Of a stretch of DNA of 64,000 nucleotides, positions 10,997 through 21,179 are shown piece by piece (the stretch's first letter is position 1; the number at the start of each line of letters is the position of its first letter). Origin of the DNA: Isoetes taiwanensis (lineage: Eukaryota > Streptophyta > Lycopodiopsida > Isoetales > Isoetaceae); assembly GCA_021234155.1 (NCBI GenBank), contig JAJEKV010000005.1, forward strand, positions 2,728,215-2,792,214, read 5' to 3'. The position numbers were made by a program, and so were the translations under genes. Under the pieces are notes generated by a model that did not search any database, had not been told where the DNA came from, and saw nothing but the letters and a program-made list of their open reading frames with translations.

Positions 10997-11215
10997 CTAT
11001 TCAAATATAGATCTCCCCGGATCGTGAAGCCAATAAATGTGGACTTTAACACGAGTGAGCTTCCCGCAGTAATCACTCAGCGTGACCATCGGCCTTAGAT
11101 TGGAGCCATGGATCAAGATTAACACCATTTCTTTGGCGCATTCATTCAGACGTTGTAGCTCAAGTAGCACTTGAAAGATCTGGATGTGCTCTCGACGAGG
11201 CATCGAGGAAGCCAT
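10997..11215 (-). CDS. Small hypothetical protein, paralogue 2 (72 aa)
   Basis: A 72-codon frame starting MASSMPRREHIQIFQVLLEL and containing a helical leucine-rich stretch, then SDYCGKLTRVKVHIYWL. The start is supported by a TATA box 36 bp upstream and by a diverged duplicate of both promoter and gene 660 bp away. The very short TATA-to-ATG distance implies a short leader. I do not recognise the family; no signal peptide or membrane segment is evident. It lies downstream of the DUF7869 relic in opposite orientation and was duplicated together with that relic's tail. Confidence 0.5.
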   Translation of the reverse strand: MASSMPRREHIQIFQVLLELQRLNECAKEMVLILIHGSNLRPMVTLSDYCGKLTRVKVHIYWLHDPGRSIFE

Positions 11216-11250
11216 GGAGATGAATGATCTCTACCCCGAGTCGAAATTGC

Positions 11251-11257
11251 TTTTATA
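11251..11257 (-). promoter_or_regulatory. TATA box of small-gene paralogue 2
   Basis: TATAAAA on the minus strand, 36 bp upstream of the ATG at 11215, inside a block conserved with 10561-10600. Confidence 0.6.
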
Positions 11258-11441
11258 GTGAAGTGAAAATTATTGATGTGAATTATTGGTGTAGAATGTA
11301 GGGCCATTATTGGGCTTCTACAAGTATCATGTACACGTACAAGTATAACACATAATTTGTATGTATATGTGTATGTTAATTACCTCATGTTTGTTGGGCT
11401 CGAGAACTAGGTAAAAGTATTCGTGCTTGAGCAAATAAGGT

Positions 11442-11726
11442 GTGCTTAAAATTCTCAAAATTGCGTTATTTTATCCAATTAATGAAATCATGCTTACTTG
11501 GAACAGCTTGAAGCAACAGGCTTTCCACTTAGCTTCAGGCTGGTTGTTGTGGTCTATTTGGAAAAGAAGGCGAATGTGTATCTTCAAAGGCTTATCAATT
11601 AGTGTCGACCAACTTCTTCACGAGGCGCAAAACAGATTGGTAAAGGCATACCTATGTTCTCAGCTTGCTCTTGAGAAAAAACGTTTGATTTTTGAGGAAT
11701 ATTTGGGTATCTTATCTTATGCATAG
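11442..11726 (+). pseudogene. LINE ORF2 C-terminal fragment
   Basis: The frame contains HLASGWLLWSIWKRRRMCIF followed by a KGLSISVDQLL stretch. This matches the 'W.lW.iWk.RN..iF' segment that follows the reverse-transcriptase zinc-binding region in plant non-LTR retrotransposons. It ends at a stop at 11724, followed by AT-rich, T-rich sequence. No RT core is seen upstream, so this is a fragment. It could instead be a host-captured RT-associated segment, but the size fits a truncated element. Confidence 0.6.
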
Positions 11727-11729
11727 ACA

Positions 11730-13385
11730 TATGGCTGCACTCAGTGGATTATCTTTGTCTGCTGAGATTTTATTCCTGTCTCTGCATCTATGTGTGTACT
11801 TCTTCTGGAGTATTGAATATGTAGCATAATAACAGGGGGTTTTTTTGTATTTTTGTATGGTTTTTCTAATGGTTTTTATATGATTTGATGGGCGTATTGC
11901 ACAAGGCCTACTAATTAGTACATCTAGAGTGCACATTTTATTTGCATACGCTTGAATTAATTTTAATGCCTCTTTTCAATAGTGTAGACCCATTACATTT
12001 ATAATATTTTTTTTTTTTTTAATTTTAATAGTTCTATTTTTCCTATTACATTTTATTTTGCTCGACATGCGAAGCTCGAGCAGCTCAGTTTAGGGTTCCT
12101 GTTTCCTCGAAAATAGGTCTCTGGATTATGGTTTTTGCTGTGATCTCGATCTTCAAAATCAAAGCTAATCGGTTTGATGGGTCTGATATATGGTTAATGC
12201 ATCTAGTTATGAATGCCCAATGGAAATCTTGAATCGATTTAGGTGGAAGAGCTCGCTCTCGATAGCGTTACATCTCCAAACTCGGGCTTCGATGGCAAAA
12301 GCATACGGAAGGAGTATTTCTCGCCGTAGTAGAGAATCAACCATCATTCAATTAATTTGGGATTATGTCTATTCCAAAATCGCGCCGTATAAGCATTTTA
12401 TTGACCATTATATTGAATTAACCACACTTTTGCACTGTGTTCATTTTCGGGCTGGGAATATGCATTTTATGTGAAAATGCAAAGGCATTCAAATATTCGA
12501 TGCAAATGACCCATATTATGACAGAATGTAGGCGCTTGAAAAAAGGTGAAATTGCCTATTAATTCGCACATTCACGGACGACAACGGAAATCTAAACAAT
12601 GAAATTGTAAAGCTTTACGAGTAAATAACAACAAGCAAGTTGCTACAAAAATGTATTTTCAAATGGTTCAAATCGCTGCGCCGATTTGCTTGGCATAAAT
12701 AACGCATTACAATAGAACATAAACTACAAAACTAATCAGATTCATCGCCCTCGTGCGCCGCAAAGGTCCCCAGATCCCCTTCCGATCATGAACAAACCAT
12801 GCTCCGGATTCCATATAAGATGGATTACAACATCAAAGGATCGATAGAAGCGGATGATTCATAGCAACGACATCAAGCCATCCCGTTCTATTTCTAGTCA
12901 TGCAGACTGGCAGAGGTCCGCATGGTTCATCTTGCGTGTAATAGAATGTGCCATAATAACAAGGAAGAAGGAGACCGGCCGATTCAGGGGGCTATTTCAT
13001 GCATACCTATTTATACACAATTCAAAATTATTGACGAGATATACCTACAAATTATTGTAAGTATAACAAACCGTACACCGAATATAAAAAAAAAATACGC
13101 ATACGTAAAACCAATAATGCCGATAAAGAACACAATATATATTCAAAACCTTTCGTGATAAAGTATATTTCATATTCAAAACTTTTGGAAAGTGTATTTC
13201 CGTATACATATATATCAAAAAGTTCCCTTTCTAGGACGATTTTCAAGTTCCCCGCCAATTTCCGTCCATCAAGGTGTGGGTATAGTGTGTGTATTCTTCG
13301 ACCGCTTTTCCCGGCTATTTCTTTGCAGGGACACTAACAAAGCGGCGGTGAAGTCATCATTGTCAAAATCTTGAGGATGATAGGG
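11730..13385. other. No supported gene; mixed AT-rich DNA
   Basis: 12003-12020 is a T tract. 12190-12474 has a 94-codon plus-strand frame of unclear status that overlaps the repeat at 12338-12371. 12480-13380 is AT-rich without a convincing frame, although short frames overlap on both strands near 13050-13370. Confidence 0.4.
12338..12371 (+). repeat. 33-bp block shared with 24.3 kb (inverted)
   Basis: AACCATCATTCAATTAA, one variable position, then TTGGGATTATGTCT. The same block occurs on the minus strand at 24340-24373 with essentially one difference. Flanks are unrelated, so it is a short dispersed repeat or a transposon end. Confidence 0.75.
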
Positions 13386-13952
13386 ATGGCGGGATTCAAT
13401 GACCGGGATCACCAAGCAACACTTTAGAGCCGCCATCATCCACAATGATTATGCCTTCCTTTATCCTCAACACCTAGGGCATCCATCATGTTGCGCAAGC
13501 ATTTCACAAATATCTTTTACCCTTGCCTTTAGGGTTTGTGAATGAAGCACATTTGCTTTGATCCCGATGGACGCCCAATTTCTATTTAGCTCAGGCACTA
13601 CTTTCAAACATCCTGTATATTTCTATGCTCCATGGATGACCAAATTGCACAAACGGTGAAAAACGCATCAAGGTTCGGTCCAACATCTCCTTCAGATAAA
13701 GGGCGGGTAAACATATTTGGTAATGTGTCTCAAATGGTTGTTGGCAAGATACCATGACTTTTCAAACGTTTTTAGGTAACGCTCTACATAGCACACCATT
13801 CAAATCAAAGACCGATTACTTTTGGGAAGCCAAATCATTTCGTAAGGAGAACAATAACGTATGAGATGAAAGAAATGGAAAATAAAACGCCAGCCGGTAG
13901 CGATTTCATGAATGATGCATGTCAACATAATTCAAAAGTATGTTCTAGGAAA

Positions 13953-13972
13953 AAATCGCGCCAGCGCGATTT
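13953..13972. repeat. 20-bp palindrome AAATCGCGC-CA-GCGCGATTT
   Basis: Perfect 9-base arms separated by CA. It belongs to a second, AAATCG-type form of the CG-rich motif family; relatives are at 16059-16086, about 16262 and 18991-19012. Confidence 0.85.
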
Positions 13973-16058
13973 CTATAAGCTTCTAGTTTGAAAATGCATG
14001 GATATCAAAAAGGAATATTGTCAATGATACCTTTAAGCCTTCATCATTCCCCGTGTTCTCTTCATCCCTTGCATCTTTATTCTCAATTGCCTCGGTCCGC
14101 TAGAAGCACCAACCACATCGGTTGAGATCAGGAGTAGTGTGAACTACGCGATAGTTCATTACTCTTTTACGCTAACCCTAGTGTTATCTTCACGGAGTCC
14201 TGCTTCGCCATCAAGATTTGTTATTATCATCATCCCTGCATTTGTACATCTTGTTCTATATTTTGGGGCCAAGAATGTTCCACGGGCATGTCGATAGGTA
14301 CTTGGTGATCCGGTCAGCTCCATGTCATCCATGAAGTTGGTGCCACCAATGCCCGCTAAGTCTCTCCTGCCCTTAAGCAAAAATCTGAAGGTATTCGGCC
14401 TTCGAGCTAGAAGCTTTGTTTTTTACTTGCATTGGAATTGGTCCCTAGGGCTTCCTCTAGTACTTTCTCAAAGAAGAGGTCCAAAAATTTCGCCTGATCA
14501 TCGGGAGACGACGCCTCCGGCATTTTCCTTGCTAACTTCAAAGCTTCTCCGATGTAACCTCCAACGTAAGTTCCCAGCAAGTTGTTCCCAATGGACAAAA
14601 ATGCTTGATGAGATAATTGAAAGATCCATAGAGAACCCGGTTCTTGTTTAGCTTCCCTTATGTGAAGTTAAGGAGCTCATACTTAATGTGGCCCATAAGA
14701 ACCTGGTCGCCCCTCGCTTTCTTCCTCATCCTCCTCTCCTCTAACTCTTCCACGACCTTGACGGCTTTCTTTGTCTTCTTTGCTCGGATAGAAGACGTTT
14801 AGCCGTAGATGCTTCATCTAACCCATAGCAATCGCCATGCTAGTTTCTCCCATCCGCTTTTCCCTTAAGCCTTTATATCCTTATCATCCATAATGGCTAT
14901 CATAATAATAAGCACATGAGAAAGTTTATTTGTCTTTCAAGTCACCGTCCTTGGTTTCATCTATGAGGATCGCCCGTCAGTATGACTTTCACGCATTCTA
15001 AGTCATTTGGCAAGACTTAGAGCATATGCATAGGACATGCTCTGAGGGACATATAGTGACGATTGTGTAATGCATTTACGCTGCAACCAAGCGATATGTT
15101 GAAGAACGATTATAGTCTTCAAGGACCATCCGGCGCCTCGACTATCAAGCCGCGAAGAGTGTGATATCATGAGGACCTTCACCCACTTCGGCAAGGCACA
15201 CTTGAAACCAAAGGGACACTTGATAAAAATGTGGATTCCGCCTCCGGGTCTCACGCTTCCTGCAACGCGACTTTTAAGCTTCAAGCTCTGATGCAACTTT
15301 GTGTGAATTCCACGATCTTTGCAACACTTCTTCAACTTCTGCTGCTTGACAAAGTCCTTGGACCAAAATACATTTCTTTAGGTCGTCGTTGGAGACGTTA
15401 TACTTTTGCATTAGTCCCAACTCCGACAACGACCACTCTGATGTAAGCCTTTGCAATTCCTCACCAACTGCCTTCTTGAGCACTCTAATATTCTTCACCT
15501 CGTCGATGCATCTTCAAAGGATTCCATAGCCTTTTGTTGCCGAGGTTTTCTTGTAAAGGATTTCGCTACGATTAACCTATCCAAGACCGAGATGAGTTCT
15601 TGATCTTCTAATCCCCACGGCCTTCCTCATCTACGTTTAATCGATATCAAAAATTGATGTCAACAGGAGGAAATCTTCCTTGTGAACTGCAACTTCTTAA
15701 TAGGGCGCCCCGTCGAATTCATTCCATTTCTCCCATACGGGGATGCGGCAAAAAACTTATCTTCGCAGGCATCCTTGAGCATGCAGTTGGTTCTTCCGGC
15801 GGCATCACCCTTTTCATCTCCTTTTTTTCTTTGATCCGGTGCTCTTGTTCTTGTCCTGTATTATAGTTCGACTAAGGGTGTCCTTTCTTGAATTCGCCCA
15901 TGGATCACCCCCGTAGCATTGGCTTCCCATATTCAATCCAGTCGTTCCGAGCATGCGGGTTGCTCTCATAGGACTTTTGCAAGGAATAACTTAGCTTTAT
16001 AATCATGAATTCAAACAATCCTTCTAGTTTATAATGGCTACCAGCGATTTCATTAGAA

Positions 16059-16086
16059 GGCAAATCGCGCCCGGTAGCGATTTGCC
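16059..16086. repeat. 28-bp inverted repeat, GGCAAATCGC arms
   Basis: Ten-base arms GGCAAATCGC and GCGATTTGCC around GCCCGGTA. The CCGGTAGCGATTT part recurs at about 13893 and, reversed (AAATCGCTACCGG), at about 16264. Confidence 0.85.
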
Positions 16087-18166
16087 TTAAGCAGCAAAGG
16101 GTTTTTGAAATAGTAGATGGTTCTAGTCGTATAAGCAAATATTTTAGAATACAACAAGAGCTAGCGGCGGGCTCAACTTGTATTCTAATATAAAAATCCA
16201 GCCTTTTGCTATTTGATTCTACGAAACGCCTACCATCCCAGAACCCATTGCGCTTCTACTTATGAAATCGCTACCGGGCATTTGGCAATCTGAAAAATAA
16301 AAATGTGGGAAGAGAATTACCTTTTTGTATAGGAAAGTTTTCCCATGTCATTTAGGAGGCGCTTATTTCGCTTAATCGATGGTGTTGTTGACCCTTTCGA
16401 GAACCCGCGTTCGGGTATCTGACTTATAGAACAAAGCCCGATTCCGGTATCTTTGTGCCTTGATGATGAGAATCTTCGGGCCTCTATTGAATCAGCCATC
16501 TATTATCATAAAATGTATGTTCGGGTTCGATGAAGTCCTCCGGCTTGCTCGGATGATTACCTTTTTGTTACGGTATCGTAGCAGCACTACATCTGCGGGG
16601 CATTGCACCGCCTGGATTTTCGATCATGCCGTTCAATATCTCCAAGGAGGCTGCTTGTCATACCTTCTCGCCGATATAAATAGCTTTAGTGGACCTGAAA
16701 AGCTTTGTCCCACGTTGATCGATGTGAAGTCGAGGTGGATGCTTGCTATTTCTTCGCTTGCTCATTGCCTCAACCGGCCTCACTTGTCATCGCCACTTGT
16801 AAGGCACTGCCTTGTCACAGTAGTTTCACAGCACTAGAGCTAGCTTCTTCCTTGTCCTTCATCGTTTTGGCAAGTAGATCGCCGAGGGCCTCGTGCTAAT
16901 GGCTCGTCACCAGAAGCCCCTGCATATTCTATAGGAGTCAATGGCTCGCCACCGTCGACCAAATTTGAAGAGGTTATAGGCCATGTCATGCGATCTTAAA
17001 GGGTTTTTAAAGAGCTCTTGCATCGATTGATCTTCTTTAGGCTTTTCTTATGTTTTTGGCCCACTTCAACTAGCAAGCGAAAAAGAATCGTCCTCGTGCT
17101 TCACATGTAATAAGAATTCCCGCTTCTTCATTTGATCGATCTCCTCTTAACCTTGACATGAATATGAGGTCTATTCCCACCACAGAATATCTCCACATAC
17201 CATTCTCCCCTCTATAAGATCTTCTTTTCCGACATGGAGGTTCTACGAAGCCTTTATTATTCGGATGTATCTTAACGCCAATACATGCCGCGGTGTCTAA
17301 GAATAAGAATCTTCTTCGAGAGGTTTGCGGCACCTTCGATAGAGGTCTGCCGATCCCTCCCTCTTTGATTGTCTTTGTGATCCCGTGAAAATACACACAT
17401 GGGTTAATATGCTCAAATAAATGCTGTTTACACATATGCAACAAAAATGAATTAAAATGAATACCGCAGGAAGTTCATTTAGTTTATTGGGGTCCAAAGT
17501 GCTTTTGTCCTGTCAAAATGCAACAAATACGCAAGCATGGCGTTTTAGAAGTGACCGAAAAGATAAAGAAACTAATGTAATGCCTAATTAAATCAAGCCA
17601 GTATGCTTTGTCCGAATCAAAAATGCTCAGGACACAACTAACTATAAAATGCAACTTAAAGAGTTGAATCTTCATCAGAGGACACAACTAACTATAAAAA
17701 CACAACTAGCTATCAATACTGCCAGCTAAGTATACAAGCTTCAAGCAAAGACACATAATTAAAAGTACACATTAAAAGCATTTGTTTCCATACATTTTTG
17801 GGACATATGAACTCAAACATTAGAGGACACATGCTTCTTATTGATAATAACTTTACTTAAAAACATCCTAAAACCCTAACAAAAAGGGACACAGTAGATC
17901 AATTACGAAAAAAAAAACAATCACCATTACAGGCGCTTTGTTGGATTTGTGCTTACGGTTCAAGAGCCTCCGGGCTTTGCATTTTGTGCTTTGACCGTCG
18001 CCCTTACCGGTAGCCTCGGCCGCGGCTGCCAGATCCTCTAGACGCCATTGAACTGCAAGTGCGGATAGTATGAGACTGGGATTTTGGTTTAAACTTATAT
18101 GTATGCGTTCTATAATCTTGGCCGTCAGATTTAAAACCGAAATTCAAATTCAGCGTCCTTTTAAAT

Positions 18167-18173
18167 TTATATA
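18167..18173 (-). promoter_or_regulatory. TATA box upstream of the 18048 ATG
   Basis: TATATAAA on the minus strand, about 120 bp upstream of the ATG at 18048: a normal plant core-promoter spacing giving a leader of roughly 85-90 nt. Confidence 0.55.
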
Positions 18174-18179
18174 CCGCCT

Positions 18180-19080
18180 TAATGCTTAGCCTGTCCGGCT
18201 CATTTACAAATTTAAAAATTGTGTTTTCTTTTTAGTTACCAATTTCAAGAACCATTAATTATTAATTTCAAAACTTGTATGTGGCAATCTACTACCACCC
18301 TATTCGACCACCTACTATGAGGCGCCCAAGATCATTCACTACTATCGAGGCCAGATCATTCCTACTTTTCGGCCCAAGAACAATCCTTCTATCGGGCGCC
18401 TAATCCCATTCGATCGGAACGCTAATCCATTCGATACGCTGAACTATGGTGAGTGTGATTCCATTCGAATGCATTCTCTTGTTCTCTATTTTTCGTCCTC
18501 TATTTTTTTTCCAATGAATTACGGTTCTTTTATCGGTGTCGGAGAAGAATGCTATCTTTAACAAAGAAACTTGAAGTAGGCTTATGTAAAATCAAGATCC
18601 GAATCCAAATTCAATGTGTCATGGTGTTCCCTCTTGGAAACAGTTCAGAAGATTTCCATTATAAACCGCAATTATGAAGATGAAACCTTTCCAAGAAGAC
18701 ATCCCGTGGCGATACGGTTGGCGGTGAAAGTGTGGGCACATTTGTAGCATGGCCAAAAAGAACGTCCGAAAAAGGTATGTATATTTGGATATTCAAAAAA
18801 GAATATATCATATCATCTCAATGTTGTGAATTTGAATGCAGTGATATTCTTGACCCCACTTATCGGCCCATGAAACTAATGAAAATATGTAGTTTCTTGG
18901 GGTTGGTCATACTGGCTGGAGGTATCACAGATTCAATGTTTTCAACATTACATATAAAAAAAATAAACTAATGACAAAAAGTATAGTGCAAAATTGCGCC
19001 AGGCGCGAGTTTGTATTCATATTCCAAAAAAGTTATGTACATTTCTTCTTCTCGCAAAATGCCAGGCGCGAATTCTTTCT
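18180..19080. other. Upstream/intergenic region
   Basis: 18290-18470 is rich in TTCGA and GGCGCC-like words with partial direct repeats (CCATTCGATNNGNACGCT-like), plausible promoter DNA for the minus-strand gene. 18700-18975 has a short plus-strand frame without recognised features. An imperfect palindrome AATTGCGCCAGGCGCGAGTT is at about 18992 and a half-copy at 19058. Confidence 0.35.
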
Positions 19081-19084
19081 ATCT

Positions 19085-19480
19085 CTACAATATGTCAGAC
19101 AGGCCCACTTCATCTGCCCAACACTGCCTAACCTCAAGAAGTCCCACCGAACCCCCTGACAGACAGATCCTCATCTTTCCCCTGATGTCGAAGTCTCCAA
19201 ACCAGTGTTGTATCGATCCCCCCGATACCAAATCAAACTTGTACCATTTTGTTGGCATGAGCCTTACTTGGCATGAGGAGTTCGATATGTCCATAGATGC
19301 TATGGAAGTGTACCCATGGTCGATACATAGCCGCCTAATGGATTCTCCAACTCTTTGAACGCTTTGGAACAAAGACACTCTTGCAGTAATAAAACAGTGG
19401 TCCAGAGTTGATGGTCGCCCGTGTGGAACTAGAACCAGCCAGTGTATTTGAATCCAAAGGTCCATGCATAAGGAAACCAT
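19085..19480 (-). CDS. Hypothetical protein, 131 codons
   Basis: A minus-strand frame of 131 codons, protein-like in composition: SVQRVGESIRRLCIDHGYTS, then QVRLMPTKWYKFDLVSGGSI. I recognise no family, and there is no clear promoter or splice site. It may be one exon of a decayed gene; the overlapping plus-strand frame of 115 codons means openness alone is weak evidence. Confidence 0.3.
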   Translation of the reverse strand: MVSLCMDLWIQIHWLVLVPHGRPSTLDHCFITARVSLFQSVQRVGESIRRLCIDHGYTSIASMDISNSSCQVRLMPTKWYKFDLVSGGSIQHWFGDFDIRGKMRICLSGGSVGLLEVRQCWADEVGLSDIL

Positions 19481-19489
19481 GGCACCTTA

Positions 19490-20300
19490 GAACGAGAAAG
19501 TAATACTAGACACGCTTGATTATTTGTATAGAGCCGCATGAAATTGAAATGCCAAATAAAACGCTACCGTTTGATTAACCTATGGAAAACGAATCTAAAA
19601 TAGAAATGCGAAAAGCGCTTATTTATCCCATATTATTATTCTAACAAAATGCATAATGCGTAATGCACGCGTAATTCAAAATATAAAGCCGATAGTCCAC
19701 ATTTTTCATTCATTGTTTTAGTCCATTATTTATGAGATGAGGAAGATATAAGATCTATGATATGATACAGATCATAGAGCAAAGATCATAGAGCGACATG
19801 ATCTATGATCATTATTTATTTGCTTATTTCTTCATTAATTAGAAGTGAGAGAGGAAAGGCTTCGAAATAGAATAACTTCATTATTTTTAGATCATTAATT
19901 AGAATGATAGAGGAATAGCTAGAAATAGAATAAGAGCAGATCATATAGGCAAGATCCGCAGAACAAGATCATAGGAGCAGATATTCCATTCATGTCAATG
20001 TAATCGACAAATTAATCAGGTAAATATACCGATGCATGTAAAAGTAAAATAACATGCTTCTGTAAAAATAACTAAAAGAATGAGATACTAACCTATTTGT
20101 GTTCAGTACCGAGAATTGAGCCTTTGACTTAAATAAACCAAAAAAAGATCAAAACCAAAGTTGATTTGAGCCTTAAGAAGTTTCAAAAAACAATAGCAAA
20201 TGGAAGCAAGCTTTTAAAAACCAAAAGTTATTCAAAGTCGAGAGAGATTTCTAAAAGCCAAAAAACCCAAAGAGACATTTCTTGCTGTAAATTCTTTGAA
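19490..20300. other. AT-rich intergenic DNA
   Basis: No gene seen. 19740-19980 contains repeated AGATCATAGAGC and TCATTAATTAGAA words, i.e. degenerate short-period repeats. Confidence 0.45.
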
Positions 20301-20419
20301 TATATCCTACAAACCTTGGAGCCGAAAACACCTTGAAAAAAACCCTAAAGCAGATGATTGTAGAAGCCGAAAGCTCAAAAATTTGAGTTTAAAGCAAAGA
20401 AGCCGAGATTGAGTCGAGA

Positions 20420-20530
20420 TTGAAGCCATAGTCCACAGAGAACCACAGAAAAACCACAGAGATTGAAGCGCCGAGAAAAAAGCACAGAGATTGAAGCGAT
20501 AAAAAACCACAGAGATTGAAGCAGAAAGCA
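20420..20530. repeat. Degenerate tandem CCACAGAGATTGAAGC repeats
   Basis: CACAGAGATTGAAGCG occurs three times at about 33-bp spacing, and AAAACCACAGAGA recurs. The simple composition keeps minus-strand frames open for over 100 codons (Phe/Leu/Ser-rich); I read those as repeat artefacts. Confidence 0.7.
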
Positions 20531-20739
20531 AAAGCCCCTGAAGAGAAGAAAGCGAAAAGCGAAAAGCCACGGATTGAAGCGAAGCAGTTCGAAGTTTAGC
20601 GCAGATAGATTCGAAGCGCACAGCAGGTCGGGTTCGAAAGAGAGACGTAAAAGCCGAAAAGTTGGAAAGGATTGTAACCGGAAATAATAATCGGTGGATT
20701 TTGCATCACCGCCATAATAATCGCCCATAACATTTATTG

Positions 20740-21110
20740 CAAGGGTTATATAAGTTATAAGATTTAAGGTTAATAGTTTTAAGGTTTATAAGTTAAGGTT
20801 ATTAGTTAAGGTTAATATTTTTAAGTTCATAAATAAAGTTATAAGTTTAAAAATTTATGAATTTGAATTTAGAAGTTTTAAGTTTTAGAAGTTTTAGGCT
20901 AAGGTTATATTTATTGAAGGTTAGAAGTTTTAACCTTAAAACTTAACCTTAAAAAGTGTTAACCTAAAGCCTTAAAGTTGTTTTAAGGTTACAACATTTA
21001 AGGTTATTATAAGTTAATATATTATAGGTTAACTTATTATTATTATAGATTGCTTATTATAGGTTATTAAGGTTATTATTAAGGTTAACTTTCATTTAAG
21101 AACATGTTAG
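20740..21110. repeat. Low-complexity TTAAGGTTATAAG-type tract
   Basis: About 370 bp built from variants of AAGGTTATAAGTT and TTAAGGTTATT with a strongly restricted vocabulary. It resembles a decayed short-period satellite. No coding potential. Confidence 0.8.
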
Positions 21111-21179
21111 GAGATGTTATTTGGATATGCTAACTTACTATAGGTTTTTATTCATTTTAGGTCAATGGCATGCAAAATG

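Larger units (their letters stand above)
10083..11405. repeat. Tandem duplication, two ~660-bp units
   Basis: Unit 1 (about 10083-10720) and unit 2 (about 10750-11405) share, in order: a GCTAAAGARGC acidic-codon block, TTTATTATTCATTACG, AACACAAGAGCTCTTACACTATA, a minus-strand small-gene body, its TATA box, and the block GGTGAATTATTGG..TAGA with a GGCGCCATTATTG or close relative after it. Divergence is substantial with many indels, so the duplication is old. It joins the tail of the DUF7869 relic to the small gene. Confidence 0.8.
13390..18048 (-). pseudogene. Long multi-exon gene relic, family unknown
   Basis: It begins at 18048 with MASRGSGSRGRGY, a short Gly/Arg/Ser start, ending at a donor GTAAGG (18007) or continuing in another frame into a basic stretch (KCKARRLLNRKHKSNKAP). 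Later minus-strand pieces read REFLLHVKHEDDSFSLA (about 17110), NLVDGGEPLTPIEYAGASGD (about 16950-16900), IPESGF...NDMGKLSYTKR ending at a donor (16321), YESNPHARNDWIEYGKPMLR (about 15960), GEELQRLTSEWSLSELGLMQ (about 15465), QGLCQAAEVEEVLQRSWNSH (about 15370) and YIGEALKLARKMPEASSPDD (about 14540). Each is open for 60-125 codons, then the frame changes. I do not recognise a domain; the protein looks partly coiled-coil and partly disordered. About 17500-17900 is AT-rich and probably intronic. A CG palindrome sits at 13953 and related motifs at 16059 and 16262. Confidence 0.5.

Noticed and set aside
20307-20728. Two overlapping minus-strand frames of 104 and 117 codons
   Set aside because: Phe/Leu/Ser-rich translations of a short tandem repeat; both frames open for the same trivial reason.
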